Below, piece after piece: positions 43,666-51,017 of a DNA stretch of 64,000 bases (position 1 is its first letter; each line of letters starts with the position of its first letter). Below the pieces are notes generated by a model. The model worked only from the letters and a program-made list of their open reading frames with translations. It was not told where the DNA came from and did not search any database. The position numbers were made by a program, and so were the translations under genes. Location of the stretch: NCBI GenBank assembly GCA_051418055.1, contig JBPRGH010000139.1, positions 62,001-126,000 of the forward strand, written 5' to 3'. The DNA is from JBPRGH01 sp051418055. Its GTDB lineage: Bacteria > Bacteroidota > Bacteroidia > Cytophagales > Cyclobacteriaceae.

Positions 43666-44830
43666 CTCTTATATATGTTTCAAGATCCTTATCACCACGG
43701 CCCGATAAATTGATCACTATAAGATCATCAGGCTTACAATTTAATTTATCCAAAGCAGCAAAAGCATGGGCAGTTTCCAATGCAGGGATTATCCCTTCCA
43801 GTCGGCTGACCATAATTCCTGCCTGTAATGCTTCCTCATCTGTTACGTTAATAAACCTTCCTCTACCTGATTTATACAGAAAGGCATGTAAAGGCCCTAT
43901 CCCCGGATAATCAAGTCCTGCCGAAATACTATGAGGCTCCACTACCTGCCCATCATCAGTTTGCATAAGTAATGTCATAGAGCCATGGAGAACACCACTC
44001 GTACCCAGCTGTGTTGTAGCAGCGCTCATCCCGGAACTTACTCCTTTACCGGCAGCTTCAACAGCTATAAGCGCTACTTTTTCATTATTCAAATAGTGGT
44101 AATAGGCACCCGCGGCATTACTTCCCCCGCCTACGCATGCAATCACCTTATCAGGATAATCACGACCTTCTTTTTCCTGGAGCTGCCTTTTCATTTCTTC
44201 ACTGATCACTGATTGAAAACGTGTAACCATATCAGGATAAGGATGTGGGCCAACTACAGAACCTATTATGTAATGTGTATCATCTGCATTATTGATCCAG
44301 TAGCGAATGGCTTCGTTTGTTGCATCCTTTAAAGTTTTACTTCCTCCTTTTGCAGGTTCAACCTTAGCACCAAGGATCCTCATTCGCTCTACATTGGGCT
44401 TCTGGCGCTGCATATCTTTTTCACCCATAAAAACAACACATTCGATACCAGCCTGTGCACAGACGGTAGCTGTTGCCACACCATGCTGCCCTGCACCAGT
44501 TTCAGCTACAATTTTTTTCTTTCCTATAGCCTTTGCAAGAAGGATCTGCCCTACTGTGTTATTAATTTTATGGGCTCCGGTATGACAAAGATCTTCCCTT
44601 TTTAGGTATATCCTGGTTTTATACTTCTGCGACAAACGCGTGGCATAAGTTAAGGGTGTAGGACGTCCTACATAATCCACCAGCATCTGATGGAATTCCT
44701 TCTGGAAAGATTCGCTGGTAATGATCTCTATATATCTTTGTTGTAGTTCCCTTACGTTTCCATACAGCATTTCCGGCACATAAGCACCGCCAAATTCTCC
44801 GTAAAACCCTTTATTATCTACTGCTATCAT
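43652..44830 (-). CDS. trpB: Tryptophan synthase beta chain
   Basis: 392 aa PLP enzyme joining indole and serine. PLP-binding HKINNTVGQILLAK, the GGGSNAAGAYY phosphate-binding loop, and ETGAGQHGVATATV are present. Conventional TrpB1 length. It overlaps trpF by 17 bp and trpA by 14 bp. Confidence 0.98.
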   Translation of the reverse strand: MIAVDNKGFYGEFGGAYVPEMLYGNVRELQQRYIEIITSESFQKEFHQMLVDYVGRPTPLTYATRLSQKYKTRIYLKREDLCHTGAHKINNTVGQILLAKAIGKKKIVAETGAGQHGVATATVCAQAGIECVVFMGEKDMQRQKPNVERMRILGAKVEPAKGGSKTLKDATNEAIRYWINNADDTHYIIGSVVGPHPYPDMVTRFQSVISEEMKRQLQEKEGRDYPDKVIACVGGGSNAAGAYYHYLNNEKVALIAVEAAGKGVSSGMSAATTQLGTSGVLHGSMTLLMQTDDGQVVEPHSISAGLDYPGIGPLHAFLYKSGRGRFINVTDEEALQAGIMVSRLEGIIPALETAHAFAALDKLNCKPDDLIVINLSGRGDKDLETYIRDAKY

Positions 44831-45443
44831 TAGCTCTTAATATTTTTATAAGCTCCTCTACTTTATTCACATCTTTTATACCGGGCATTGTTTCATAGCC
44901 ACTGTTAACATCCAAAGCATAAAGCTTTGGCAACTTCTGTTCAAAAACCTGTTGTATATTGTCAGGCGAAAGCCCTCCGGCCAAAAAATACGGAGTATCA
45001 AAAGGATAGTCTTTTAAGGCACTCCAGTTAAATACTACACCATTCCCGCCATAATCTTTTCCTCCTGCATCAAAAAGAAAGAAATCAGCCTTTCCAACAA
45101 AAGGTGCAACATCTTTAAAATCAAACTCCCCATCAACACGGAACACTTTGATAACTTTTAGATCATGAGCCTGAATCTGTTCGCAAAACTCAGGTGGTTC
45201 ATCGCCATGCAACTGTATATAAGTCAGGCCATATTCCTGTGCCCGCTTGAGAATATTCTTCAGGTTCTCATTAACAAACACACCAACCAGCTCTACTCCT
45301 TCCGGAGCGGATATTTGCATTCCCCCCTTTACATATCTTTTGGAGGGAGCATAGAAATTCAACCCAACAAATTCCGGCTTCAGAATGCTGATGTCATTAA
45401 AATTATTGTTATTATTTAACCCGCAGACCTTTAGCTTAAGCAT
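44814..45443 (-). CDS. trpF: Phosphoribosylanthranilate isomerase
   Basis: 209 aa from the ATG at 45443 (MLKLKVCGLNN); the earlier in-frame start would lie deep in trpC. General base Cys7 in KVCG, plus AGGLSPDNIQ and DVNSGYETMPGIKD. An Asn run (residues 10-14) follows the active-site Cys. It starts 8 bp inside trpC. Confidence 0.95.
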   Translation of the reverse strand: MLKLKVCGLNNNNNFNDISILKPEFVGLNFYAPSKRYVKGGMQISAPEGVELVGVFVNENLKNILKRAQEYGLTYIQLHGDEPPEFCEQIQAHDLKVIKVFRVDGEFDFKDVAPFVGKADFFLFDAGGKDYGGNGVVFNWSALKDYPFDTPYFLAGGLSPDNIQQVFEQKLPKLYALDVNSGYETMPGIKDVNKVEELIKILRANDSSR

Positions 45444-46248
45444 AAGTTTGACTGGTAATTTTATCCAGATCACTAATTAATTTGGCACAGGCTACCTGTG
45501 GCTGACTTGTCTTCATAAAGGTTTCACCAATTAAAAAGCCTTTGTAACCGTGCTTTTTAAGCATCATTATATCTTCAGCATTACGGATTCCACTTTCCGA
45601 TACCCTGATCATATCGGCTGGTAAAATTTCAGCCAGCTCAATTGATGTATCCAATGAAGTTTCGAAAGTTTTAAGGTCCCGGTTATTTACTCCTACAATA
45701 GAGATATGCTCATTCAGGAATTCTTCGGCTTCTGTTTTATTATGTACCTCCAGCAGCACCTCCATTCCAAGATCCCTTGCTTTTTTTGCAAGTTGTTTTG
45801 TCCGCTCAACTGTTAACGCTGCTGCTATTAAAAGCACCACGTCAGCACCCCATGAACGCGCTTCAAAAAGCTGATATTCGTCAATAATAAAATCTTTACG
45901 CAGTATAGGGCAATAATTAAATTTTCTGGCTGTCATCAGGTCATTCTTATTACCACCAAAAAATTTCTCATCTGTAAGTACAGATAAAGCCGATGCCCCT
46001 GATTGCATATAACCTATCGACAGCTCTTCAACATCCAGGAAAGGGTGTATATCTCCTTTACTGGGTGATTTCCTCTTGATCTCCGCAATAATTCCATGTT
46101 TATCTTCACGAAGGAGGTAGCTCTTCATGGAAATACATGGATTGTTGAAAAACAGGCTTTGCTCAAGCAGTGCTACAGGATAGATTGATTTGCGCTCCGT
46201 AACTTCTTTCGCTTTATGATTAATAATGTCTTTTAAAATATCAGGCAT
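45436..46248 (-). CDS. trpC: Indole-3-glycerol phosphate synthase
   Basis: 270 aa from ATG 46248 (MPDILKDIINHKAKEV), preferred over a start 8 codons earlier because it agrees with family N-termini. Catalytic segments: IAEIKRKSPSKG, LRKDFIIDEYQLFEARSWGAD, VGVNNRDLKTFETS and VSESGIRNAEDI. Not fused to TrpF. Overlaps trpD by 8 bp. Confidence 0.97.
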   Translation of the reverse strand: MPDILKDIINHKAKEVTERKSIYPVALLEQSLFFNNPCISMKSYLLREDKHGIIAEIKRKSPSKGDIHPFLDVEELSIGYMQSGASALSVLTDEKFFGGNKNDLMTARKFNYCPILRKDFIIDEYQLFEARSWGADVVLLIAAALTVERTKQLAKKARDLGMEVLLEVHNKTEAEEFLNEHISIVGVNNRDLKTFETSLDTSIELAEILPADMIRVSESGIRNAEDIMMLKKHGYKGFLIGETFMKTSQPQVACAKLISDLDKITSQTYA

Positions 46249-47248
46249 AACTATGTTTTTTGCTCGTTTCAATTAATTTTTCAAGGCTCTTATAAGCACG
46301 ACCAGATCTTATTGTATCAATTGCTTCTTCTTTGCCTTCTTCTACTGTGATTCCCTTTGCCGTTGCAATTCCTAATGCAGCATTGGCAACAACTACATCC
46401 TGCTGCACCTTAGTGCCCTCACCTTTTAATATATTCAATAAGATTTTAACAGATTCCTCAATACTTTCTCCTCCCTTTATTTCATCAGGAGATACTTTAG
46501 AAAATCCATAATCTTCGGGATATACAATATATTCCCCCTGTCTGGTGATCATTTTAAAGGCACTGGTTAAAGAAACCTCATCATAACCTTCCAGAGAATG
46601 GACGATGGTAAACCTGTCAATTTTATCCTGCAGAAGATATTGATATCTCCTTGCCAGTTCAAGATCAAAAACTCCTATCAGCTGCTTTTTTGGCTGGGCT
46701 GGATTTACCAATGGCCCCAACATATTAAAGAAAGTCTTCATTCCCAGCTCCTGACGGATAGGCGCCACCTCTTTCATGGCAGGGTGGAATAACGGAGCAT
46801 GCAGAAAGCATATATTAGATTCTTCGATCTCTCTTTTCAGCTGATCCTGATCATTGGTAAAATTATATCCCAGAGAGGCCATAACATTCGAACTGCCACA
46901 GATGGATGAAACACCATTATTCCCGTGCTTAGCAACTTTTACACCTGCACCTGCAAGTACAAAAGAAGAGGTAGTGGAAATATTGAACGTGTTTTTACCA
47001 TCCCCGCCTGTACCACATACATCTATAGGGTCAAATTCAGAAAGATCAGCGGGTATACACAATTCCAGCATGGCAGATCGGAATCCCTCAAGCTCATTAA
47101 CTGAGATATTACGCATCAGGTAGACCGTAAGAAAGGCTGCAGCCTGCGAACGATTTACTTCTCCTTTGGCCAGCATCAGCAAAGCCTTCCGCGCCTGGTC
47201 TGTGGATAGTTTTTTATGTTCTATTAAAATGGAGAGTATCTCTTTCAT
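46241..47248 (-). CDS. trpD: Anthranilate phosphoribosyltransferase
   Basis: 335 aa. PRPP-dependent transfer to anthranilate. The CGTGGDGKNTFNISTTSSFVL glycine-rich PRPP loop begins at about residue 79, with KHGNNGVSSICGSSNVMASLG and FFNMLGPLVNPAQPK downstream. The gap to trpG is 4 bp. Confidence 0.97.
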   Translation of the reverse strand: MKEILSILIEHKKLSTDQARKALLMLAKGEVNRSQAAAFLTVYLMRNISVNELEGFRSAMLELCIPADLSEFDPIDVCGTGGDGKNTFNISTTSSFVLAGAGVKVAKHGNNGVSSICGSSNVMASLGYNFTNDQDQLKREIEESNICFLHAPLFHPAMKEVAPIRQELGMKTFFNMLGPLVNPAQPKKQLIGVFDLELARRYQYLLQDKIDRFTIVHSLEGYDEVSLTSAFKMITRQGEYIVYPEDYGFSKVSPDEIKGGESIEESVKILLNILKGEGTKVQQDVVVANAALGIATAKGITVEEGKEEAIDTIRSGRAYKSLEKLIETSKKHSYA

Positions 47249-47252
47249 CTAT

Positions 47253-47822
47253 TTAATGATTTATCCAGTTATCAATGATTTGCTTTCCATGCTGTGTCAT
47301 TACAGATTCAGGATGAAATTGTACACCGCGAAGATCATATGAAGCATGACGGATACCCATCACCTGCCCCTCTTCATCAGTACTAATAATTTCAAGCGGA
47401 TGTTTTAACGTATCCTTTTTTATTCTCCAGCTATGATATCTGCCAATGGTGATCTTTTCAGGCAATCCTTTGAACAGATAATCAGTAGTATCAATATTTA
47501 TCTCATCCTGAAAACCATGAAGCACCTGGTTCATATTTTCAAGTTCACAGCCGAAAGCCTCACCCATTCCCTGATGACCAAGACACACACCCAAAATTGA
47601 TTTTTTTGGAGCCAGCTCTTTTAACAGATCAGGCATAGTACCAGCCTCGGAAGGGATCCCTGGCCCTGGGCTGAGTAAGATCTTATCATATTCCTCAAGC
47701 ACTTCACCATTGATTTTATCATTGCGAATTACTTTAAGCTTCTTCACCTGATCATTTTGCTTCAGCAAATACACAAGATTATAGGTAAATGAGTCGTAAT
47801 TATCTATAACTAATATTTTCAT
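47253..47822 (-). CDS. trpG: Anthranilate synthase component II (glutamine amidotransferase)
   Basis: 189 aa class I amidotransferase supplying ammonia to TrpE. Catalytic Cys in ILGVCLGHQGM, His/Glu in VQFHPESVMT. The ATG at 47822 (MKILVIDNYDSFTYN) is chosen over a TTG at 47828 that would overlap the trpE stop. It may also serve p-aminobenzoate synthesis, but operon placement makes anthranilate the main role. Confidence 0.95.
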   Translation of the reverse strand: MKILVIDNYDSFTYNLVYLLKQNDQVKKLKVIRNDKINGEVLEEYDKILLSPGPGIPSEAGTMPDLLKELAPKKSILGVCLGHQGMGEAFGCELENMNQVLHGFQDEINIDTTDYLFKGLPEKITIGRYHSWRIKKDTLKHPLEIISTDEEGQVMGIRHASYDLRGVQFHPESVMTQHGKQIIDNWINH

Positions 47823-47824
47823 CT

Positions 47825-49228
47825 TCAATTCACTTTTTCCGCCAGTACCAATGCGCGTCTTAATGCTCCTAACTTATTATTCACCTCATCCAGTTCCTTT
47901 TCAGGTACGGAATGCGCCACCACCCCGGCCCCGGCTTGAAAATGAAGCTTATTATTTTTACTGAAAAATGAGCGGATCATTATCGCATGATTAAAATCAC
48001 CATCAAAGGACATAAAGCCTACAGCTCCCCCATAGTATCCTCTTGGAAGTGTTTCATATTTATTTATAAGCTGCATCGCCTTATGCTTTGGTGCTCCGCT
48101 TAATGTTCCTGCAGGAAATGTTGCGGCCGCCAGATCAAGGCTATTTTGTCCATCTTCAAGCTGTCCGCTCACCTGGCTTACCAGATGAATTACATGGCTA
48201 TAATACTGTATCTCTTTAAATACGTCCACCTGCACGTTTTCTGCACAGCGGCTAAGATCATTACGTGCAAGATCTACAAGCATCACATGCTCTGCATTTT
48301 CTTTCTTATCCTGCTTTAGCTCTTCAGCTAATCTAGCATCTTCGCTGTCTTTCCCGGTCCTGCGAAACGTACCGGCAATTGGATAGATGCTGGCACGCCC
48401 CTCTTTCACCACAAGCTGTGCCTCCGGTGATGATCCAAACAATTTGAAGTTCCCATAATCAAAATAGAATAAATAAGGCGAGGGATTGACAGAACGAAGT
48501 GCTCGATATACATTAAATTCATCTCCTGTAAATGATGTCGCAAAACGTCTGCTCAGCACTATCTGAAAGACATCACCACGGTGGCAGTGTTCAATACCTT
48601 TCTTTACCATCTCCAGGTAATCTTTATCGGTAGTAAAAGATTCTTCCTTACCATTAATGGAGAATGGAAAAACAGCATCATCATTACGAAAGATCAGATC
48701 CTTGAGCTCTTCAATACCGGATTCTTCACCTTCTAACAGATGCTCAAAAAGATGAAGTTCATTATGAAAATGATCTACTGCGATAATATATCTAAAAACC
48801 TTATAATCTACGACAGGCAGCTCCTGTGCTTCTCTTACTTCTATATCTTCATAATGATTGACCGCATGATATGACATATAGCCAAACAGGCCATTCTGAA
48901 TAAATTTCTTATCACCTTTATCACCTTTACTCCCACTATAGGTAAATGAACGTGCAAATGCATTTAATTTTTCAGTAAGCTCCGTCTTCTCAATTTTTAT
49001 TTTTTCTTCGTCTTGCCCGGGAAATTTTTGATGTAATACATCATTCTGCACCCTGAACTCACCAACAGGTTCAAGGCAGATATATGAAAAGCTATTCTCC
49101 TGACCATGATAATCAGAACTCTCAAGCAGAAATGTCATCGGATATTTATCTCGAACCCGTAGATAAATACTCACCGGGGTTATCCTATCGGAGATCAGGG
49201 AAAGATGATTGGTTTTAAAGTTTATCAT
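47825..49228 (-). CDS. trpE: Anthranilate synthase component I
   Basis: 467 aa from ATG 49228; chorismate to anthranilate, first committed step. N-terminal feedback site resembles the LLESSDYHGQENSFSYIC segment of TrpE. Chorismate-binding core: DVFQIVLSRRF, GSSPEAQL, YPIAGTFRRTGKDSEDARL, DLARNDLSR, GTLSGAPKHKAMQ. First gene of trpEGDCFBA-aroF. A heptamer array (49233-49271) and two attenuators precede it. Confidence 0.97.
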   Translation of the reverse strand: MINFKTNHLSLISDRITPVSIYLRVRDKYPMTFLLESSDYHGQENSFSYICLEPVGEFRVQNDVLHQKFPGQDEEKIKIEKTELTEKLNAFARSFTYSGSKGDKGDKKFIQNGLFGYMSYHAVNHYEDIEVREAQELPVVDYKVFRYIIAVDHFHNELHLFEHLLEGEESGIEELKDLIFRNDDAVFPFSINGKEESFTTDKDYLEMVKKGIEHCHRGDVFQIVLSRRFATSFTGDEFNVYRALRSVNPSPYLFYFDYGNFKLFGSSPEAQLVVKEGRASIYPIAGTFRRTGKDSEDARLAEELKQDKKENAEHVMLVDLARNDLSRCAENVQVDVFKEIQYYSHVIHLVSQVSGQLEDGQNSLDLAAATFPAGTLSGAPKHKAMQLINKYETLPRGYYGGAVGFMSFDGDFNHAIMIRSFFSKNNKLHFQAGAGVVAHSVPEKELDEVNNKLGALRRALVLAEKVN

Positions 49229-49232
49229 TGTT

Positions 49233-49271
49233 GGTTCACAGTTCAAAGTTCTAAGTTCAAGGTTTAAAGTT
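49233..49271 (-). repeat. Degenerate AACTTTG heptamer array before trpE
   Basis: On the minus strand five to six phased 7-bp units (AACTTTA, AACCTTG, AACTTAG, AACTTTG, AACTGTG, AACC) end 4 bp before the trpE ATG. The same unit forms the array before trhO. It lies after the second attenuator, in the untranslated leader. Confidence 0.65.
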
Positions 49272-49292
49272 GCCTGGAGTTTTCCTAAGGCA

Positions 49293-49325
49293 ATAAAAAA
49301 AGCCCGCTGGAGTGACAGCAGGCTA
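49293..49325 (-). promoter_or_regulatory. trp attenuator 2 terminator
   Basis: Minus-strand stem AGCCTGCTG, loop TCACTC, CAGCGGGCT, then TTTTTTT. TGTCACTCC of this hairpin (49309-49317) can pair with GGAGTGATA (49354-49362), which spans the stop codon of the second leader ORF: nine pairs, one G-U. Confidence 0.85.
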
Positions 49326-49355
49326 ATTCAATGTATTTATACATAGCGGTGCTTA

Positions 49356-49418
49356 TCACTCCTGAAAAAGACAGTGCCACCACCAAACTTTTACTATATT
49401 AAATTGAAAATCTCTCAT
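49356..49418 (-). CDS. trpL: trp leader peptide 2
   Basis: 20-codon ORF MRDFQFNIVKVWWWHCLFQE with three consecutive Trp codons (12-14). It lies between attenuator 1 and attenuator 2, so it is translated only from transcripts that read through the first terminator. Typical stalling peptide. Confidence 0.9.
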   Translation of the reverse strand: MRDFQFNIVKVWWWHCLFQE

Positions 49419-49428
49419 AATCCTAAAA

Positions 49429-49460
49429 TAAAAAAACCCGCTATTTGAACAGCGGGTTTT
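49429..49460 (-). promoter_or_regulatory. trp attenuator 1 terminator
   Basis: Minus-strand AAAACCCGCT, loop GTTCAAAT, AGCGGGTTTTTTT. GCTGTTCA here (49446-49453) is complementary over eight bases to TGAACAGC (49483-49490), directly after the stop of the first leader ORF. Pairing of these would remove the terminator. Confidence 0.87.
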
Positions 49461-49490
49461 AATTATATTTTTACATACCTGTGCTGTTCA

Positions 49491-49538
49491 TTAACTCATT
49501 AATGTCCACCACCAGCTATTTGTAATTGTCTTAATCAT
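49491..49538 (-). CDS. trp leader peptide 1
   Basis: 15-codon ORF MIKTITNSWWWTLMS with three consecutive Trp codons. Starts 8 bp after the -7 box, so nearly leaderless. A ribosome reaching its stop covers the TGAACAGC segment and favours the terminator; stalling at WWW leaves it free. Confidence 0.9.
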   Translation of the reverse strand: MIKTITNSWWWTLMS

Positions 49539-49545
49539 TATGTTG

Positions 49546-49576
49546 CGAAGGTATAGCAGTCATTTTAATTTTGCAA
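49546..49576 (-). promoter_or_regulatory. Promoter of the trp operon
   Basis: On the minus strand TTG (49576-49574), a 20-bp spacer and TACCTTCG (49553-49546) fit TTG-N20-TAnnTTTG with one mismatch, just ahead of leader ORF 1. Confidence 0.75.
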
Positions 49577-49586
49577 CAACTTCACT

Positions 49587-49781
49587 TTATTTTTTCTTAG
49601 CAGCCGTTTCTTTTTTGCGAACCGGCTTTTTCTTTGTTTCCATAACAGGTTCAGATTCAGGAGCCAAAGCTGTAGCAGTTATTTTTGGCGAAGATGAAGC
49701 AGTCTTGTGATGAGGTCTCCTTACTCCAAAAGTACCGTTGTAAATTTTGCCTCTTTTTGTTTTTTTATCTCCTTTTCCCAT
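49587..49781 (-). CDS. 30S ribosomal protein bTHX
   Basis: 64 aa, highly basic. MGKGDKKTKRGKIYNGTFGV plus RRPHHK matches the bTHX signature of Bacteroidota and Thermus small subunit proteins. The C-terminal half is longer than in Thermus and ends in a Lys-rich tail. It follows its own promoter and lies upstream of the trp leader on the same strand. Confidence 0.88.
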   Translation of the reverse strand: MGKGDKKTKRGKIYNGTFGVRRPHHKTASSSPKITATALAPESEPVMETKKKPVRKKETAAKKK

Positions 49782-50027
49782 GATATGTTATAGTTTAAGT
49801 GAAACCATCTATTGATAGAGATTCAATCCCTACCTCTACCAATTTAATAAACTTTTAGGTATTTAAATAACAAAAGCATTTATTAATTTTAGTATCAGAA
49901 AATGAACTTAATCTATAGTTTTTTGTATCATAATTTAAAAATTCCAGATCCTTTAGGGTTGAAGTTTACTTATAAAAAGGCGAACATTAAAAATCAAATT
50001 GTTGTAGTTATATAAAACAAAAACACC

Positions 50028-50516
50028 ATGCGGAAATCTTCACCAGAATTAATCTTATATATTAGAAATGCCGCAAGAAAAATTTCAGAAACTGACGCTT
50101 ATCAGTGGGGTCATATGGGCGCCTGTAATTGTGGCTTTCTCGCGCAGGAGATAACCAAATTAACAAAAGCAGATATTCATCGCCGTGCTATGTTACGACA
50201 TGGTGACTGGAATGAACAGGTCGACGATTACTGCCCTACCAGTGGACTGCCTATGGATGAGCTAATTTCAGAATTATTGAATGCAGGCCTGGACAGGGAA
50301 GACCTGAAGAAGCTGGAAAATTTATCCGATCCTTTTGTACTTCAGCAGTTATCGGAAGACAAAAAATATCTCGCCCATAATAAAAAAGATGATGTTGTTC
50401 TATATATGAATACCTGGGCAGACCTGCTGGAAAAAAACCTGTTGAAAAATATTAATCTGAAAGATCTGAAGCTGAAGAATACCAAGGATAAAGAACTAAA
50501 GTTATTGATTAACTAA
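50028..50516 (+). CDS. Conserved-looking hypothetical protein
   Basis: 162 aa cytoplasmic protein with no signal. Distinctive HMGACNCGFLAQEITKLTKADIHRRAMLRHGDWNEQ segment in pieces: HMGACNCGFLAQE and RHGDWNEQVDDYCPTSG. The conserved Cys/His spacing suggests a metal or enzymatic site, but I do not recognise the family. It stands alone; a 37-codon ORF upstream is not convincing. Confidence 0.65.
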   Translation: MRKSSPELILYIRNAARKISETDAYQWGHMGACNCGFLAQEITKLTKADIHRRAMLRHGDWNEQVDDYCPTSGLPMDELISELLNAGLDREDLKKLENLSDPFVLQQLSEDKKYLAHNKKDDVVLYMNTWADLLEKNLLKNINLKDLKLKNTKDKELKLLIN

Positions 50517-50571
50517 ATAGTGTTAACATTTTGACTTAAACCTTATTAAAAAACTTCAGTTAAACTAATTT

Positions 50572-50601
50572 TTAAAGTAATGTAAGTAAACCTTACTTTA
50601 A
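50572..50601. terminator. AT-rich hairpin between convergent genes
   Basis: TTAAAGTAA (50572-50580) faces TTACTTTAA (50593-50601), overlapping the stop of the minus-strand CoA-binding gene. Weak T-run; could end transcripts from both sides. Confidence 0.4.
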
Positions 50602-50969
50602 TAAGTATTGCTTCTAAGCATTACCAATGTACAGCCTATAACCACCTCTATTCCTTTTTCACGCGCTTTTCTCTCAAGATCAAGGTTTTCAGTACCCGGA
50701 TTAAATATTATACGTTTAGGCTTCAGGTCGAGAATATAATCTATCCATTCACCAAGGTTTTGGCTACCTACATAAAGAGTTACCGTATCAACATCATCTA
50801 TTTCAGGGCGCTCAAGCAGATCAATAATCTCCTCCCCTGCTACCTTTCCCCTCTTAATACTGACAGGTACAATTTCATGCCCATAATCCCTGAGCATGTT
50901 AGCAGCCATATATGCATATCTTGAAGGGTTTGGCGTAGCACCGAACACTACAGTTCTTTTATTATCCAT
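50598..50969 (-). CDS. CoA-binding protein (YccU-like)
   Basis: 123 aa Rossmann-like CoA-binding domain. TVVFGATPNPSRYAYMAANML at the N-terminus (dinucleotide-type loop) and the IIFNPGTENLDLERKAREKG and VVIGCTLVML blocks fit the small CoA_binding_2 proteins. Role unknown. Monocistronic, close upstream of the repeat protein on the same strand. Confidence 0.88.
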   Translation of the reverse strand: MDNKRTVVFGATPNPSRYAYMAANMLRDYGHEIVPVSIKRGKVAGEEIIDLLERPEIDDVDTVTLYVGSQNLGEWIDYILDLKPKRIIFNPGTENLDLERKAREKGIEVVIGCTLVMLRSNTY

Positions 50970-51017
50970 TCTTTTAATTTCTTTATCTATTAAAAAAATA
51001 AATAGCGAATATGTTCC

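Noticed and set aside
47823..47828. TTG start for trpG overlapping the trpE stop
   Set aside because: The ATG two codons later begins the normal TrpG N-terminus and avoids the overlap.
49902..50015. 37-codon ORF before the 50028 gene
   Set aside because: Length is within chance in AT-rich DNA and no coupling or family support is visible.
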